Under the pieces are notes generated by a model that was given only the letters and a program-made list of their open reading frames with translations, made no database searches and was not told the DNA's origin. A stretch of 64,000 nt of DNA from Phallusia mammillata. Taxonomy: Eukaryota; Chordata; Ascidiacea; Phlebobranchia; Ascidiidae. This document shows, piece by piece, positions 35,097 through 47,205 of the stretch. The position numbers were made by a program, and so were the translations under genes. The stretch spans positions 268,329 through 332,328 of the forward strand of contig QLIY01000037.1 of assembly GCA_003260075.1 (NCBI GenBank), given 5' to 3'. Every line of letters begins with the position of its first letter. The stretch's first letter is position 1.

Positions 35097-38000
35097 TTAT
35101 TTCTTTTTCACAAAACTTAAACCGGCCAAAATACAAATGGCGAACACCAGCTCAAGTGCAAACAGTGCGTAAAGTGCAGATTCCGAGTCGCCCTTTTTCA
35201 AAGTGTAACCGAGGAATGTCACTGGTTCTGACGTAACTATGACGTCAGTAGTGTCGCGATTGGTACAATGTGCTTTGTTAGAACCAACGCATGATGCGTA
35301 TCTGCGAAAACAGTACATTAAAATCAAAAACAGTACAAAATGAAAGCGTCAGTACATTCAAATTTATTCGTTCTGGTTGAGTCTTTAGTTTTCGCTGCAA
35401 ACGTATAAAAGCAGGCCATGGAGAAAGCTTCATAGACTTAAAATTTGACACGAGTATGTATCATTTGTAAAATGTAGCTTTACTGATTAACTGAATGGGC
35501 AATGTAAAATTACCTCATGACATGGGCTATGTAGCTTTGCTGATGAACTGAATGGAAAAGATGAGCCATAGGACCGCGAGCAAATATTGCAACGTCCTCT
35601 CCACCGTGAGTTTCCGAATCTTTAGGCACAGCACTTTGTTGCTCATAGTTAATTTTGCCTACAAATGCAAATTAAAACAGTTGAACACTTGTACCATATA
35701 AAGGTTGTTTTGCAAAAAAACGTTTACCTCAGTCTAGTCTTGAAATATTTTCTTCAGATAAAGATTTGGGCTATTTTACACTTGCTACTATTTTTACGTA
35801 AATTATTTTGCGGCACGATTGCATGGCGGTAACGCGAAGGTATTGGATCAATTCATACAAAGTCACAAGAATGGTCACCTGTCATTTCTTCCGTTACATT
35901 TTCTCGTTCCATGCTCGCAGTGTAGTCTCCGATATTGGACTGTTGAAAGCCTTCACCGTTGCCGTAAAGCACTGTTGTGTAAGCTCGGAAGTCCGCGGCC
36001 AGTTCTGGAGCAAGGCCTAGGTAACGAAAAGTACAGCGTAAATACTGATATTTAGGCAGTTTTAAAGTGCGGTTAGAGCCACAAGATTGTTAGTATGGTT
36101 TGTTATTATTGGCAAAATGGCAGTGAAAGTATGATACCAAAACAAGCTGTATGGTGAATCTTAAATCAACTACAATTGCTCATAAAGGACAGTCAGGTAT
36201 TTGAACTGGGCTACATAAGCATAGTAGTATACCTTGTACGTCGTTGTTTACTGCAAATTACACACACCAGGTTCTGGCAAACAGGAAGATGCTCACTTTA
36301 CAGTCATTAGGGACTGTTCCAGAAGGCTTATGAATATAACTTTTACAAAAGCATACCGAATATGGGGGTCCCTCTGTCGGCGTAACCTCCGAGAGTCGCC
36401 GTGTGACTGTGATCTGCTGTGACAATAATCAGAGTATCTTCATCTGAAGTCATATCTACAGCTTGCTTGATCGCTTTGTCGAACGACAAGACATCGTGGA
36501 TTGCTTTGAATGCGTTCGAGCCGTGATGAGCGTGGTCTTGACAAAAAACAGTAATGACTGGTGGATTATTTAAAGATGGACATTAACAGCATTACAATAT
36601 GTGCTAGCTCTTTTACTTTGATGATTCCAAAAAAGACAAAGACAAATGTGAAGCGACTTAGTAAGATGCAGTTTTTAAACCACATTTGTATTCATCTGTA
36701 CTTATGCACATAGTGAAACAACTTACCAATTCTTCCACCTTCGACCAGGAGGAAATATCCGTTCTCGTTCTTTCGTAGAATTTGTATTGCTTTGTCAACC
36801 ATTTCCGCTAGACTTGGTTCATCTGCTGGATCCCTATCTACGTCGTAACTCATGTCGCTAGGTTGGAACATACCTGGAAAAGTAAAAAACGATAAAGTTC
36901 AGCTGCTATGGGCCTATAACTGAGGTTTTTTACGAAACATCATCTCTTTTGTGTACCAGTTATATTGTGAAAGGTGGGAGTAACCAAGGGCAAACAAAAG
37001 TTTTAAAAAAAACAAGAGAGATTTTTGTAGGGGTTCTAGTATACATTCAAAAGTTGATTTATAAACATGACAAAATAACAAAACGCTGGATAACATAATT
37101 GCGGAATAAAGCTTTAATCAACCCGATAAACAACAAACCGGTCGTAACCGGTTTGAAACTAGAATATTTCGGCAAAAAGGAAACGGATTTCCTTGGATTT
37201 TTTTACCCCCACAAATCGACAAAAACGGAGAGGATATAGCTTTAATGTTTTTTCAAAAATCGGGTCAAAATTTTTGATTTTGAAAACCGGTTTGGAGGTT
37301 CGGTAGGAGGCAGAAACCGGTCGTAACCAGTTTGAAACTGGAATATTCCGGCAAAAACCCACCGAAAACCGGATTTTTCTTCGATTTTTTGGCCCCCGAT
37401 AATCGAAAAAACGGAAAGGCTATAGCCTTAATGTTTTTTCAAAAATCGGGTGAAAATTTTTGATTTTGAAAACCGGTTTGAACCGGTTTGGAGGTTCGGT
37501 AGGAGGCAGAAACCGGCCGTAACCGGTTTGAAACTGGAACATTCCCGCGAAAACCCACAGAAAACCGGATTTTTCTTCGATGTTTTGGCTACCGATAATC
37601 ATAAAAAAGGAAAGGTTATAGCCCTAGGTTTTTTCGAAAATCGGGTTAAAATTTTTGGTTTTCAAAACCGGTTTGAACCGGTTTGGAAGTTCGGTAGGAG
37701 GCAGAAACCGGCCAAAACCAGTTTGAAACTGGAATAATCCGGCAAAAAAACCCATCGAAAACCGGATTTGTTTTCGATTTTTTGACCCCGATAATAATCG
37801 AAAAAACGGAAAGGTTAGGATTTTCGAAAATCGAGTCAAAACTTTTGATTTTGAAAACCGGTTTTAACCGGTTTGGAGGTTCGGTAGGGGGCAGAAACCG
37901 GTCGTAAGCTGGAATATTCCCGCGAAAACCCACCGAAAACCGGATTTTTCTTCGATATTTTGGCCCCCAAAAATAGAAAAAACGGAAAGGCTATAGCCTT

Positions 38001-41000
38001 AGGTTATTCTCGAAAATCGGGTCAAAATTTTTGATTTTTGGTTTGGAGGTTCGGTAGGAGGCGGAAACCGGCTAAAACCAGTTTGAAATTGGAATATTCC
38101 CGCGAAAACCCACCGAAAACCGGATTTTTCTTCGATTCTTTGACCCCGATGATCGAAAAAACGGAAAGGTTGTAGCCTTAGGGTATTTTCGAAAATCGAG
38201 TCAAAACTTTTGATTTTCAAAACCGGTTTTAACCGGTTTGGAGGTTCGGTAGGAGGCAGAAACCGGTCGTAACCAGTTTGAAACTGGAATATTCCGGCAA
38301 AAACCTACCGAAAACCGGGGTTTTCTTCGATTTTTTGACCCCGATAATCGAAAAAAAGGAAAGGCTATAGCCTTAGGTCATTTTCGAAAATCGGGTCAAA
38401 ATTTTTGATTTTCAAAACCGGTTTTAACCGGTTCGGAGGTTCGGTAGGTGGCAGAAACCGGTCGTAACCGGTTTGAAACTGGAACATTCCCGCGAAAACC
38501 CACAGAAAACCGGATTTTTCTTCGATTTTTTGACCCCCAAAAATCGAAAAAACGGAAAGGCTGTAGCCTTAGGTTATTCTCGAAAATCGGGTCAAAATTT
38601 TTGATTTTGAAAACCGGTTTGAACCGGCTCGGAGGTTCGGTAGGAGGCAGAAACCGGCTAAAACCAGTTTGAAACTGGAATATTCCCGCGAAAACCCCAC
38701 CGAAAACCGGATTTTTCTTCGATTTTTTGACCCCGATAATCGAAAAAAAGGAAAGGCTACAGCGTTAGGGTTTTTCGAAAATCGGGTCAAAATTTTTGAT
38801 TTTGAAAATCGGTTCGAACCGGTTGGCAGGTTCGGTAGGAGGCTGAAACCGGTCGTAACCGGTTTGAAACTGGAACATTCCCGCGAAAACCCACAGAAAA
38901 CCGGATTTTTCTTCGATTTTTTGGCTACCGATAATCATAAAAACGGAAAGGCTATGCCTTGTTTTTTTTCGAAAATCGGGTCAAAATTTCGATTTTTAAA
39001 ACCCGTTTCTACCGGTTTCGAGGTTCGGTAACATATTTTCTATTTTCTATAACTTTTGTGTTAAATTTGTTGGATTAACGGGCAAACACTGCATATTCAT
39101 CAATGTGGAATACTCCGGCTTACTAATGTTTCACTGCAATTGTGTTTCTATGTGTCATTTCACTAAGCAATATATACATACTCAACTAACCCCACAAATG
39201 GTCGACTTCATCAACATTGACTTGGTCAAACTCTTGCTTTCTCCAAACGTACGAAGCTTTCCGTCCCATGTCCTCCATGTTGTTTTGCCATTTCGTGATC
39301 AAATCCTGGCCGTCCTCTCTGTTGTAACTGGTTGAGGTTTCGTCAACTGTCCCCTTTGGTTTAAAGTATCTTCTTCCACCTCCCAATGCAACCTGTAGAA
39401 ATATATGATTTGTTTTTTAATCTACAACCGATGTATTAAAAATACAATATGCCAAGGAATAGTAAAATAAAAAATATGATATGACCGTAAGATTAGTAAA
39501 ATAAAAACATAATTTGACCAAAGATTAGTAAATTGAAAGGATAATATGGCAACGAATAGTAATATAAAAAAATGATATGACCAAAGACGGAGTTGGGTTT
39601 GTAATCCCAGGGATATGTTTTTATTTTTTTCAGAAACTTGACAAGACTATTGCAAATTTTGCATATTTATCTGACAAATATTCTGGTAGTTTCGGAAGTC
39701 CTAGTTTTTAATCTTGGCATTCAAAAAGTTGAGCTGGCCAAATCTTGGCATTCAAAAAGTATGAGCTGGCCAAACGAATAATTAATCTGTCATTACCTCG
39801 ATTTCCGGCAAATGTTCGTACAGCTGGTAGGCGATATCTTTGCATCCGTTAATTTTGGCTTCCTCAGGAAGATCTCCATCGTCATACCAATATCTGTATG
39901 CGGAGTGAGCATAAGCTGACGAAGGTGTGGCGTGATTGAGACGAGTCGTTGTAACTACACCAGCAGATTTGCCTGCGAAACAAAACAATGCGGTTGTCAA
40001 GTTAACGAGTGATGAATTTGGAATCGACTGTTCATAGAGAAAGGTTTCCAAAGTAGTCTACGTCTAAAAAATAAAAACGTCATTGTCTGTGGACAGACAG
40101 GTGCTTTATATGAAAATATTTATATAATGTATTGATTTATGATATAAGCTGGGGAGAACTTGATGTGCATTGTGGTTTTAAACTATAAACAATAGAATAT
40201 CGATCTGAAATGCATGTAACGTTATATATCAGGGGTGGCCAGACCTGCTTCATGCTCGAGCCGCATATCACAAAACTTATTTTTGAAAGAGCCGCAACAC
40301 AAAAAATCAAAAACGAACTTATTCACTCACAATGAAGTGTACGCTCTATAAAATAATGATTATAGTTGTGTGGTGATACTGTGAGTCTATAAATATTTTT
40401 GACTACAATGCACAAGCCAACACGCTTTTGTACAATAATATTTTTTTCGTTTTTCGGGACCTATCTTGATTATTACAAACAGTCAGTCTATTGTTAATAC
40501 GTGATAGAATGCATTGTTTTATAATCAGATTAAACAACTGGGCAATATGGGGAATATTTGTGCAACATTAAAGAGCCGCAATCATAGGCCCAAAGAGCCG
40601 CAGTTTGGCCACCACTGTTATATACCTTTACTTTTCCAAATTCTTATATTTTCTAGTCAACTAAGTTATATCAGTTTTATGTGCTTTAACAATTTTTACA
40701 ACTTAATTAGACCACTTTGGGAGCGACAACGTTGATCACCTGTCAAGTTGATGAGTGATAACTTTAGAATCAATTGTTCATAGAGAAAGGTTGTTTAATT
40801 TAGCGGTATAAGTTTATGTTTATCAGACCTTCGTCGTGAGAATCTTTAAGCACTGAGTTTACTTCGTTTCCCTTTCCTGTGCTGCAAACTCCCGGCTCAA
40901 CGCCAGCATTTATTCCAACCACAGCAAGGTCGGTTTTTACACCAGTAAGAAAAGCTGTGGCCGTCCCGGCTGAGTCTGCCACCTGGTGGTCAACGTTGTA

Positions 41001-42216
41001 CGTCTAAACGACAAAAACGTCATTGTCGGTGAACAGACAGGCGCTTCATTAGAAAATATTTATATAATGTATTATTTATGATACTGGACTGGAGAGGGTT
41101 TGGGAAACCGACACACAAATAGAACTTGTGCTAATCTTAGGTCTTTGTAGTGTTGCATAATTTTGATGCAAACTTTACCTAAACCCATTACGCAGAAGTA
41201 TACTTCTATCATAGTACAGATGCGTTTTGCGTTACCCATCGAGTGCTTTTAACATGTACTGGAAAAATATACAAGATACCTTAGAAAGGCCAGAATGTAG
41301 AAAGGTGTCCATTGCGAGTGTTGCTTCTTCACCGTCTAAGCCATTTTCCTGCCCGTGTAATATTCGACCCATGGTGATGCTTGGGACTCCCATGCCATCG
41401 CCCAGGAAAAGAATCACGTTCTTTGCGACGTTGGTGTTTCTCTTTTCAAGGCCGAGAGCTATTTCTAACTCCTGTTGCGCTTTGTTGGTCCAGAAACTTG
41501 GGTTCTCCTCTTCCGCTGCACCAAATAAAGCGTGAGTTGTTTGCTTGTGGGAACATATGTCATTTAAATGGTTAAAATTTAATTTGAAAGCAGTTCTTGC
41601 ATCATACGCTATAAACCACTTGGTCAATACATCACACCTTAACTTTGTAAGTATAGGTCTTTTAAGATTTACATAAAACTTGCCAACGTAGCAAACGATT
41701 GAAACTCATATGGCGTCCGTCGAATTCGTTTGCATAAGTTTATTGACTGCTTTAAGCGGTTTGTTTATTTTTTGCGGCGTGGCAACGTAACTTGAACCTT
41801 TTGGATATAAGGCTAATCTGTTAATATAACGGTTGTAAGAATTTGTATTTCGGTGCACAGCAAAATAAGGTATTGTTCACTTTATAACGTTATCATATTC
41901 TCTCAGTCTTTCTTTATTACCTGCCCAAAGTGGTAAAACCAAACAAAAATGTCGATGACGACTTACGATTTGACGATTTATACGAATATCCTGTTTTGCT
42001 TTCTATCGGAGGATGTCGAATGTCTTCATTGTCAAGAGAATCTAGGAACTTTTGCATTTCCTCATTTTCAACTGGGTCTGATGCTTGGACATTTGGTCGA
42101 ACCTTATAAACACGGCCCTTGGCTATTTGCGGATGATATTTATCCGTTTCTTGATCTTTAACGGCCCTTGATGCGCATATCAAGACAAGAAAAATTACCA
42201 AAAATTTAATATACAT
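35097..42216 (-). CDS. ALP: Alkaline phosphatase, membrane-anchored
   Basis: Secretory-pathway zinc/magnesium phosphomonoesterase displayed on the cell surface; 617 residues. Exons in coding order: 42216-41967, 41515-41280, 41003-40829, 39972-39797, 39392-39191, 36873-36727, 36536-36357, 36016-35879, 35658-35514, 35301-35097; all phases agree. The signal peptide [18 protein letters not shown] is followed by about 65 extra residues before the catalytic domain, a longer lead than the usual 520-550-residue enzymes. Active-site residues are present: Asp123 in LGDGMG, Ser173 nucleophile in [21 protein letters not shown] (Asp396), TADHSH (Asp437-His438), and His519 in THGGEDVA. The C-terminal hydrophobic segment [16 protein letters not shown] followed by KKK may be a GPI signal or a transmembrane anchor. 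A 195-bp satellite occupies intron 5 and a fossil duplication lies in intron 3. Confidence 0.95.
37136..39035. repeat. 195-bp tandem satellite, about ten copies
   Basis: The landmark GGTTCGGTAGG (or one-base variants) recurs at about 37297, 37493, 37688, 37878, 38048, 38243, 38438, 38633, 38829 and 39022. Spacing is 190-196 bp except for one 170-bp unit with a deletion. Units are rich in AACCGGTTT palindromes. 195 is a multiple of 3, so long open frames persist on both strands as a by-product; they are not genes. It sits in alkaline phosphatase intron 5. Confidence 0.95.
39990..40810 (-). repeat. Collapsed tandem duplication of the ALP 5' half
   Basis: Three neighbouring pieces of ALP intron 3 match three other parts of the same gene. 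39990-40050 matches the sequence beside the exon 3 donor (40742-40800). 40052-40150 matches the sequence beside the exon 3 acceptor (41000-41090). 40158-40229 plus 40626-40705 match the start-codon and promoter region (42208-42355). The order matches the gene but exons 1-3 are missing, and a hAT-type element splits the third piece. Confidence 0.75.
40230..40617. mobile_element. hAT-type non-autonomous element (388 bp)
   Basis: Ends CAGGGGTGGCCAGACCTG and GCAGTTTGGCCACCACTG, flanked by TTATATAT (40222-40229) and TTATATAC (40618-40625), seven of eight identical. Inserted in the fossil duplication in ALP intron 3, so it is younger than that duplication. Confidence 0.87.
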
Positions 42217-43954
42217 TGTGGTTTTAAACTGTAAGCAGTGGAACATCAATCTGAAACGAGTGCAAAGTTGAATAGGTTTTCTTTGCCCACTCCCTATCTT
42301 TTCTAGTCAACTGTATTACGTTTCAAAGCTATTACAATTTTACAACCTAATTATTTTTGTGACTGTTGGTTTATACCAACCGAGCCAAGGCAATGTCATT
42401 AAATTTTAATCACAAGCTAAGCAGTTGCATAAAAACAATAATTAAAATATTCATTGTTCTGCAAATTAAAAAAAAACTCTAACCCCCTTTCTTTCTAAAA
42501 AACATTTTAGCTTTATTTGACTGTCGTCTGATATTATAATTCGAGAAAAGCTACAGCCCAGGTTGCACAAAAACACTTTTCTGTACGTTGACGCAAACAA
42601 TCGCTGTCGCAGTTACTGCTATGCAAATAGACAGCACAAAACATGCCCATAGGTTCAACATTCCAATTTCCTGCCAAGCTAGACTGCAAACAAATCTTGA
42701 AAACACTATCTTCTCTCAGCGTTATGTTTAAGTCCTTTCTTTGTAAAAGTTGTAAGTTGTAAAAATTGTTAAAGCACATAAAAGTTATATAGGCTAGTTG
42801 ACTAGAAAATATAAGAAGTGGGAATTCCGAGCAATCTACTCATGGTAAATATTTCCAAAAACACAAGCTATTACAGCTGGTTTGGTTATAATCTCTTTAT
42901 CCAACAAAAACATATTTAATGTCTTTTAAAATATATATTGGTTTCTCTTGTAATAACGTACATCGACAAAAGAAAGAATTTACTACATTTCTAATTGCAT
43001 TTGTAGTTAACACATTACACCTGTTTTCATACTTTAGCGTTTAATTTTGCTTTATTACAACAAATGACAGCACTTGTTAGAACTCAATTTCACAAATTTA
43101 AAAACAAAATTTTCCGGAAAACGAACTTCTTTGATAAAACGTTTCGGGCAAAGAAAAATAAGCGTTATTAAGTCTTAGCAACTTGTATATCGTCTTACAG
43201 ACTGAAAACCCTTAATAACTTATCTTTGATATAGGCCTAAATCTAAACCTGTACTCATTTGCGTTAATGTAGCAACTTATAAATGGACATAAACCTCAGT
43301 TCCTCCCAATTTGACTGCTGTGACACATAAATGACACGACAAATTTTAAGAGTAATGCAAACAAGTAACGTAAGGTGATTGCGCTATAAGTCCCTTCCCA
43401 ATATTAACCCTATGCGCCTATTCATGGACCATACATGTCGAATGCATAGGTAGAACCTGTTTGCACACTTCGTATGTTAGCTTAAAACAAGCACTGGCAC
43501 CGACTGGTCCAAGAGTGATTCACAGATTGCTGGCAAATGCATTTGCTTCAGACACACTTTGTACTGTCGTTCAGAAAATCGTTGCAATAACCAAAGTCGG
43601 TACACATAACACAGATTTTATGTTCTGCTATATGGTGTCAAACATCAATCCCTAAACCGAAACTGAAAAATATATTGTTGCAACGTTACAAACTGCATTG
43701 ATTAACTCAGGTATCAGGAAAATACTTTTTTTAAAGCCGAAGAATACGTTAGAACATTTTTTAGACATGAAACCATGGTAACCTGACCTCGATTTAACGT
43801 AATCAATTATGTCGCTCCCATTCCTATTATAACGCTTCCTAACAAATATCTGGTCGTCAAACTAAATTATACCATTTAAGCCGAACGTTAGCACTCTTTA
43901 TTGGCGGAAAAGACCAAGCCAAGCTTGTGCGTTTTGTTCTAGAAATACACTATA
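42217..43954. other. Intergenic upstream of alkaline phosphatase
   Basis: ALP promoter region, with a diverged inverted copy at about 42750-42815 of the block CTAGTCAACT...GTGCTTTAACAATTTTTACAACTT seen at 40655-40705. No other gene is supported. Confidence 0.5.
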
Positions 43955-43959
43955 CCGAC

Positions 43960-44356
43960 TGTAGAATTCAAGCAGTGTGCCAATTCCACCTTTCAGTCTC
44001 TTGACTGGCAGAATAAGAGCGGTCAGTTTCACATGCACTTTATTGAAATGAAGAGTGATTTAAAACGATTTTCGACCACCTAAACCAATTAGAACAAAGA
44101 ACGTCATCACTACAAAACAGTACAAACAATCTTACTTGCAGCACATAAAAGTATGCACCATAACACAACCTAATACACTCACACCTATTCAGATACCACT
44201 GTAACACCAACTGGACCGCACGTGCAGAAACAAAGAAAACCGCTACAGCGGGACACACACAAGGCTAGCATCCGCGACGCAACAATGCACGTATGGTGCG
44301 ATGGTTGCAACGGCGGGAAAGGTTTTTGTTGTAGGGGAGCGTTATTGTCCGTTACA
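43960..44356 (-). repeat. 3' LTR of the BEL/Pao relic
   Basis: Begins TGTAACGGACAATAACGC on the minus strand, carries AATAAA (44044-44039), and ends ...TTCTACA. Its first 50 bases are repeated at 44690-44641. Confidence 0.8.
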
Positions 44357-44394
44357 TACAGCCCCCTAAATAACGAACGTGGAAACGAAGTTAT

Positions 44395-44640
44395 TTACAC
44401 ACAACAACAGGAGGACAGAAACGAAACACTACAAAGTAACGCTGCCTCAAGTAAGCACAGCTTGCGAATATCGCGCATATATACAGCTCTCGCGGTGCGA
44501 ACGCGAACATTTCTGACAGCTCCTTCACTATCAGGGTATACCTCCTCGACAATGCCTTTTGGTCAGGCACCCTGGGGACTCATCTCGTCCACGACCAAAA
44601 CCAGGTCACCAAACCCAAAGTTCTTAGTTGGCCCCCCCCC
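44395..44640 (-). pseudogene. BEL/Pao pol C-terminus (DUF5641-like), broken
   Basis: The minus strand reads FGFGDLVLVVDEM, then a stop where the family normally has Trp, then PKGIVEEVYPDSEGAVRNVRVRT and RDIRKLCLLEAA, ending at TAA. This is the conserved domain after the integrase in BEL/Pao elements. The internal stop and missing upstream region make it a dead fragment. Confidence 0.85.
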
Positions 44641-44695
44641 CCAACGGCGGGAAAGGTTTTTGTTGTAGGGGAGCGTTATTGTCCGTTACACCAAC

Positions 44696-46207
44696 GGTTC
44701 GTAACCTGTGATATTCGTGCCACTACCAAATAGCCCTTGTTTGGGAAAAACTGGTGTCCTGGACATTTCTTTGGAATTGCCAACCTTGCTCGTTTAAAAG
44801 TGTGCTGTCATGGTCAACAAGAATAGACCTATCTCTTGTTTTACTCTTCACAGCATGGTTTAGGTAGTAGGCAGCGATATAAAATATCGTCAGATGCTAT
44901 GCGATCAGTAGACTATAAGGTTGAGAACCACTGCACTAGATAAATATCATACCGTTTAACATCAGGGTTGCAAACTTTTGCGCGCGAGGCCAATAACAAG
45001 ATCTTTTTCATTTTAACTTACGTTCGCTTTACTGTTTCAATTTTGTTAAAACTTCATTTCAGCACTCCCTCGTTTTAAGTTACGTTTCAGAATCTCCAAA
45101 AACGAACAAAAATTCGGTAAAATAATGTTTCTGTTCTTGAACTTTTTTTACATTGGCAATCACAGTTAACATTAAAAGCATTATAAGACAGTAAAACCTA
45201 CGTTTAGTCTTCGTAAACAGGCTTTGGAAAAACGCTATTACGAAGAATAATACACACTACCAGCGAAGGGTATCACGAAACATTATGTGGTCTTCATTCG
45301 GCAAAACATTCCCAAATGCCTTTCAAAGGGGAAGAGAAACTTTGTCATGCTGTATGTAGCAAAAATAGATGTCCCAGCATTCAGTGGCAACACAGTGTAG
45401 CGAGATCATTGAACACCTGACGAGGAATTCGCTTTCATCGTGTGTGACACGAATCGCTGCAATAAAGAGATATGGTTTCTGGAATCGGATGAGTTTGAAT
45501 GCAAATAAGTCGATTTATTAACAAGGGGCATAAAAAGCAGATGCTTAGTAGGAAGGTAAAGGCGAGTTGTTCCGCTGCAATGTAGAAATAGTGCAGTAAT
45601 AATTATTGGTTCTTTAAAGAGCGTTTTTACGTTAACTTATTGTTGTTTGATAGTTTATGTTTGTTGTTTGACGGCTTTACTTACGTGTTACTTTAAATTA
45701 TGTTGGCAATTAACAACTGGCATCATGCCAAACAATGTGCAGTGAAAGACGATGGTTAGCCAACTGTTTAGGGGCATAATTATCTCTGCGAAGAATTTCC
45801 TAGTTCAGACAAGTGATTAATGACAATTTTCGACTATTTTAACTGGTTTTAATCACATTATTCAACACTGAAAAATACAAGGCCACCATAATTAGTGTTG
45901 AGTAACTGTTGGAAATTCTGTTGGGCTCTAGAGCGCTATAAATCGCAACCAATGGTCCATTGCTGCTTTTATTATATTGGTTAATTTGAGACGAAATTTG
46001 TGGATTGTGACACTGTTTATGATTACAGGTGGTGTTCGTAACACGAAGCGAGAGGCAAGTGTCAAAATGGTCGTTTCCGATGGATTTCGCCAAGCAAAAC
46101 ACACACAACAAAACACAAACACAACACAAATTCACGAACAACAAAATGTTTTTGTATCTTAAATCTTGGACGACGGGATTGAAAATCTAAACTATTATTT
46201 TACGCAG
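44696..46207. other. Region upstream of adhesion GPCR
   Basis: No supported gene. GGTTGAGAACCACTG at 44913-44927 is an isolated hAT-type right end. The first exon (signal peptide) of the GPCR probably lies here or was missed; no convincing ATG exon with a phase-1 donor was found. Confidence 0.45.
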
Positions 46208-47132
46208 CTGAGCACACGTGCAATGACATCAGGACCGATCCACGACCCGAAGTTCTTCTATTAACTGAAAAGTGTGGAGTTATTACGTCACCTTGTTATC
46301 CCGACCCCTATCCAGGGAATCTCACAGAGGGCTTAAGATTGTGGAGTTTTAACTACAGCCAACCTGTTGCAGGTAAGCATCAAATAAATCAAAGGTTATA
46401 AAAAGTTGTAAACTACCGGTTTGCTATTAATACTAAATTTAAACATTGTGAATCAGTTTGATTTATATTAGCTATTGCTGCCGGGCATAATTTTAAGCAA
46501 TGTTTCATACCGGAACGGAACGAAATCAAATAACGTTATTCGTTCTGAGCAAATTATTTATTTCGTTATTTCGTTCTGGACCGATAAATTCATTTCGTTC
46601 CGGTCTGACCGAAATAAATTTATAACGGTATTTTTCGGTATTTCGGTCTTAACAAACGAACATTTCTTTGTGGTCTTTACAGCTATTAAGCCAGGGGTTC
46701 TTAACCAGGGGTGCACGCACCCCCAAGGGGTGCGAGAACTGTTCCTAGGGGGTGCGGGGATGCTGAATCATTAAGGTTGGTTAGGTCTATTCTATTTAGG
46801 CAATTACAGAAGGGGGAGCGAAAATTGGTTGGTGATTTGAAAGGGGGTGCGAAAATTGGTTGGTGATTTGAAAGGGGTGCAGCAAGGAAAAAAGGTTAAG
46901 AACCACTGTATTAAGCGAAAAAATAAAGAAAGTTGCAACACCCAACAATTATTGTCGGTAGTTGTTACGTCACATAACATTTGTCAATGATGGTCAAACG
47001 CAGGGGTCGGCAACCTTTTTTGCACTGCGGACCGGTTTGAACCGGACATTTTTATCACGGACCGGCCTATAGAAAACACAAATGCTCAGCACTAAAAACT
47101 AATTACAGTTGTTACAACTTTCATTCAATGTG

Positions 47133-47205
<73 letters not shown>

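Larger units (their letters stand above)
43960..44690 (-). mobile_element. Collapsed BEL/Pao LTR retrotransposon
   Basis: Minus-strand relic. A full LTR of 397 bp (44356 down to 43960) starts TGTAACGG and ends TTCTACA. A second copy of the first ~50 LTR bases lies at 44690-44641. Between them is the C-terminal end of pol. Flanks GTTGG (44695-44691) and GTCGG (43959-43955), read on the minus strand, match in 4 of 5 bases, fitting the short target duplication of this superfamily. Nearly all of the 5' LTR, gag and pol are deleted. Confidence 0.82.

Noticed and set aside
37159-39031. Many open frames on both strands with repeated KIRF/FEPV-like segments
   Set aside because: By-product of the 195-bp satellite, whose period is a multiple of three; no start context, splice pattern or domain.
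45977-46162. Hydrophobic frame upstream of the GPCR that could be a signal-peptide exon
   Set aside because: It begins at TTG, has no ATG at the hydrophobic part, and the link to 46208 is not supported.
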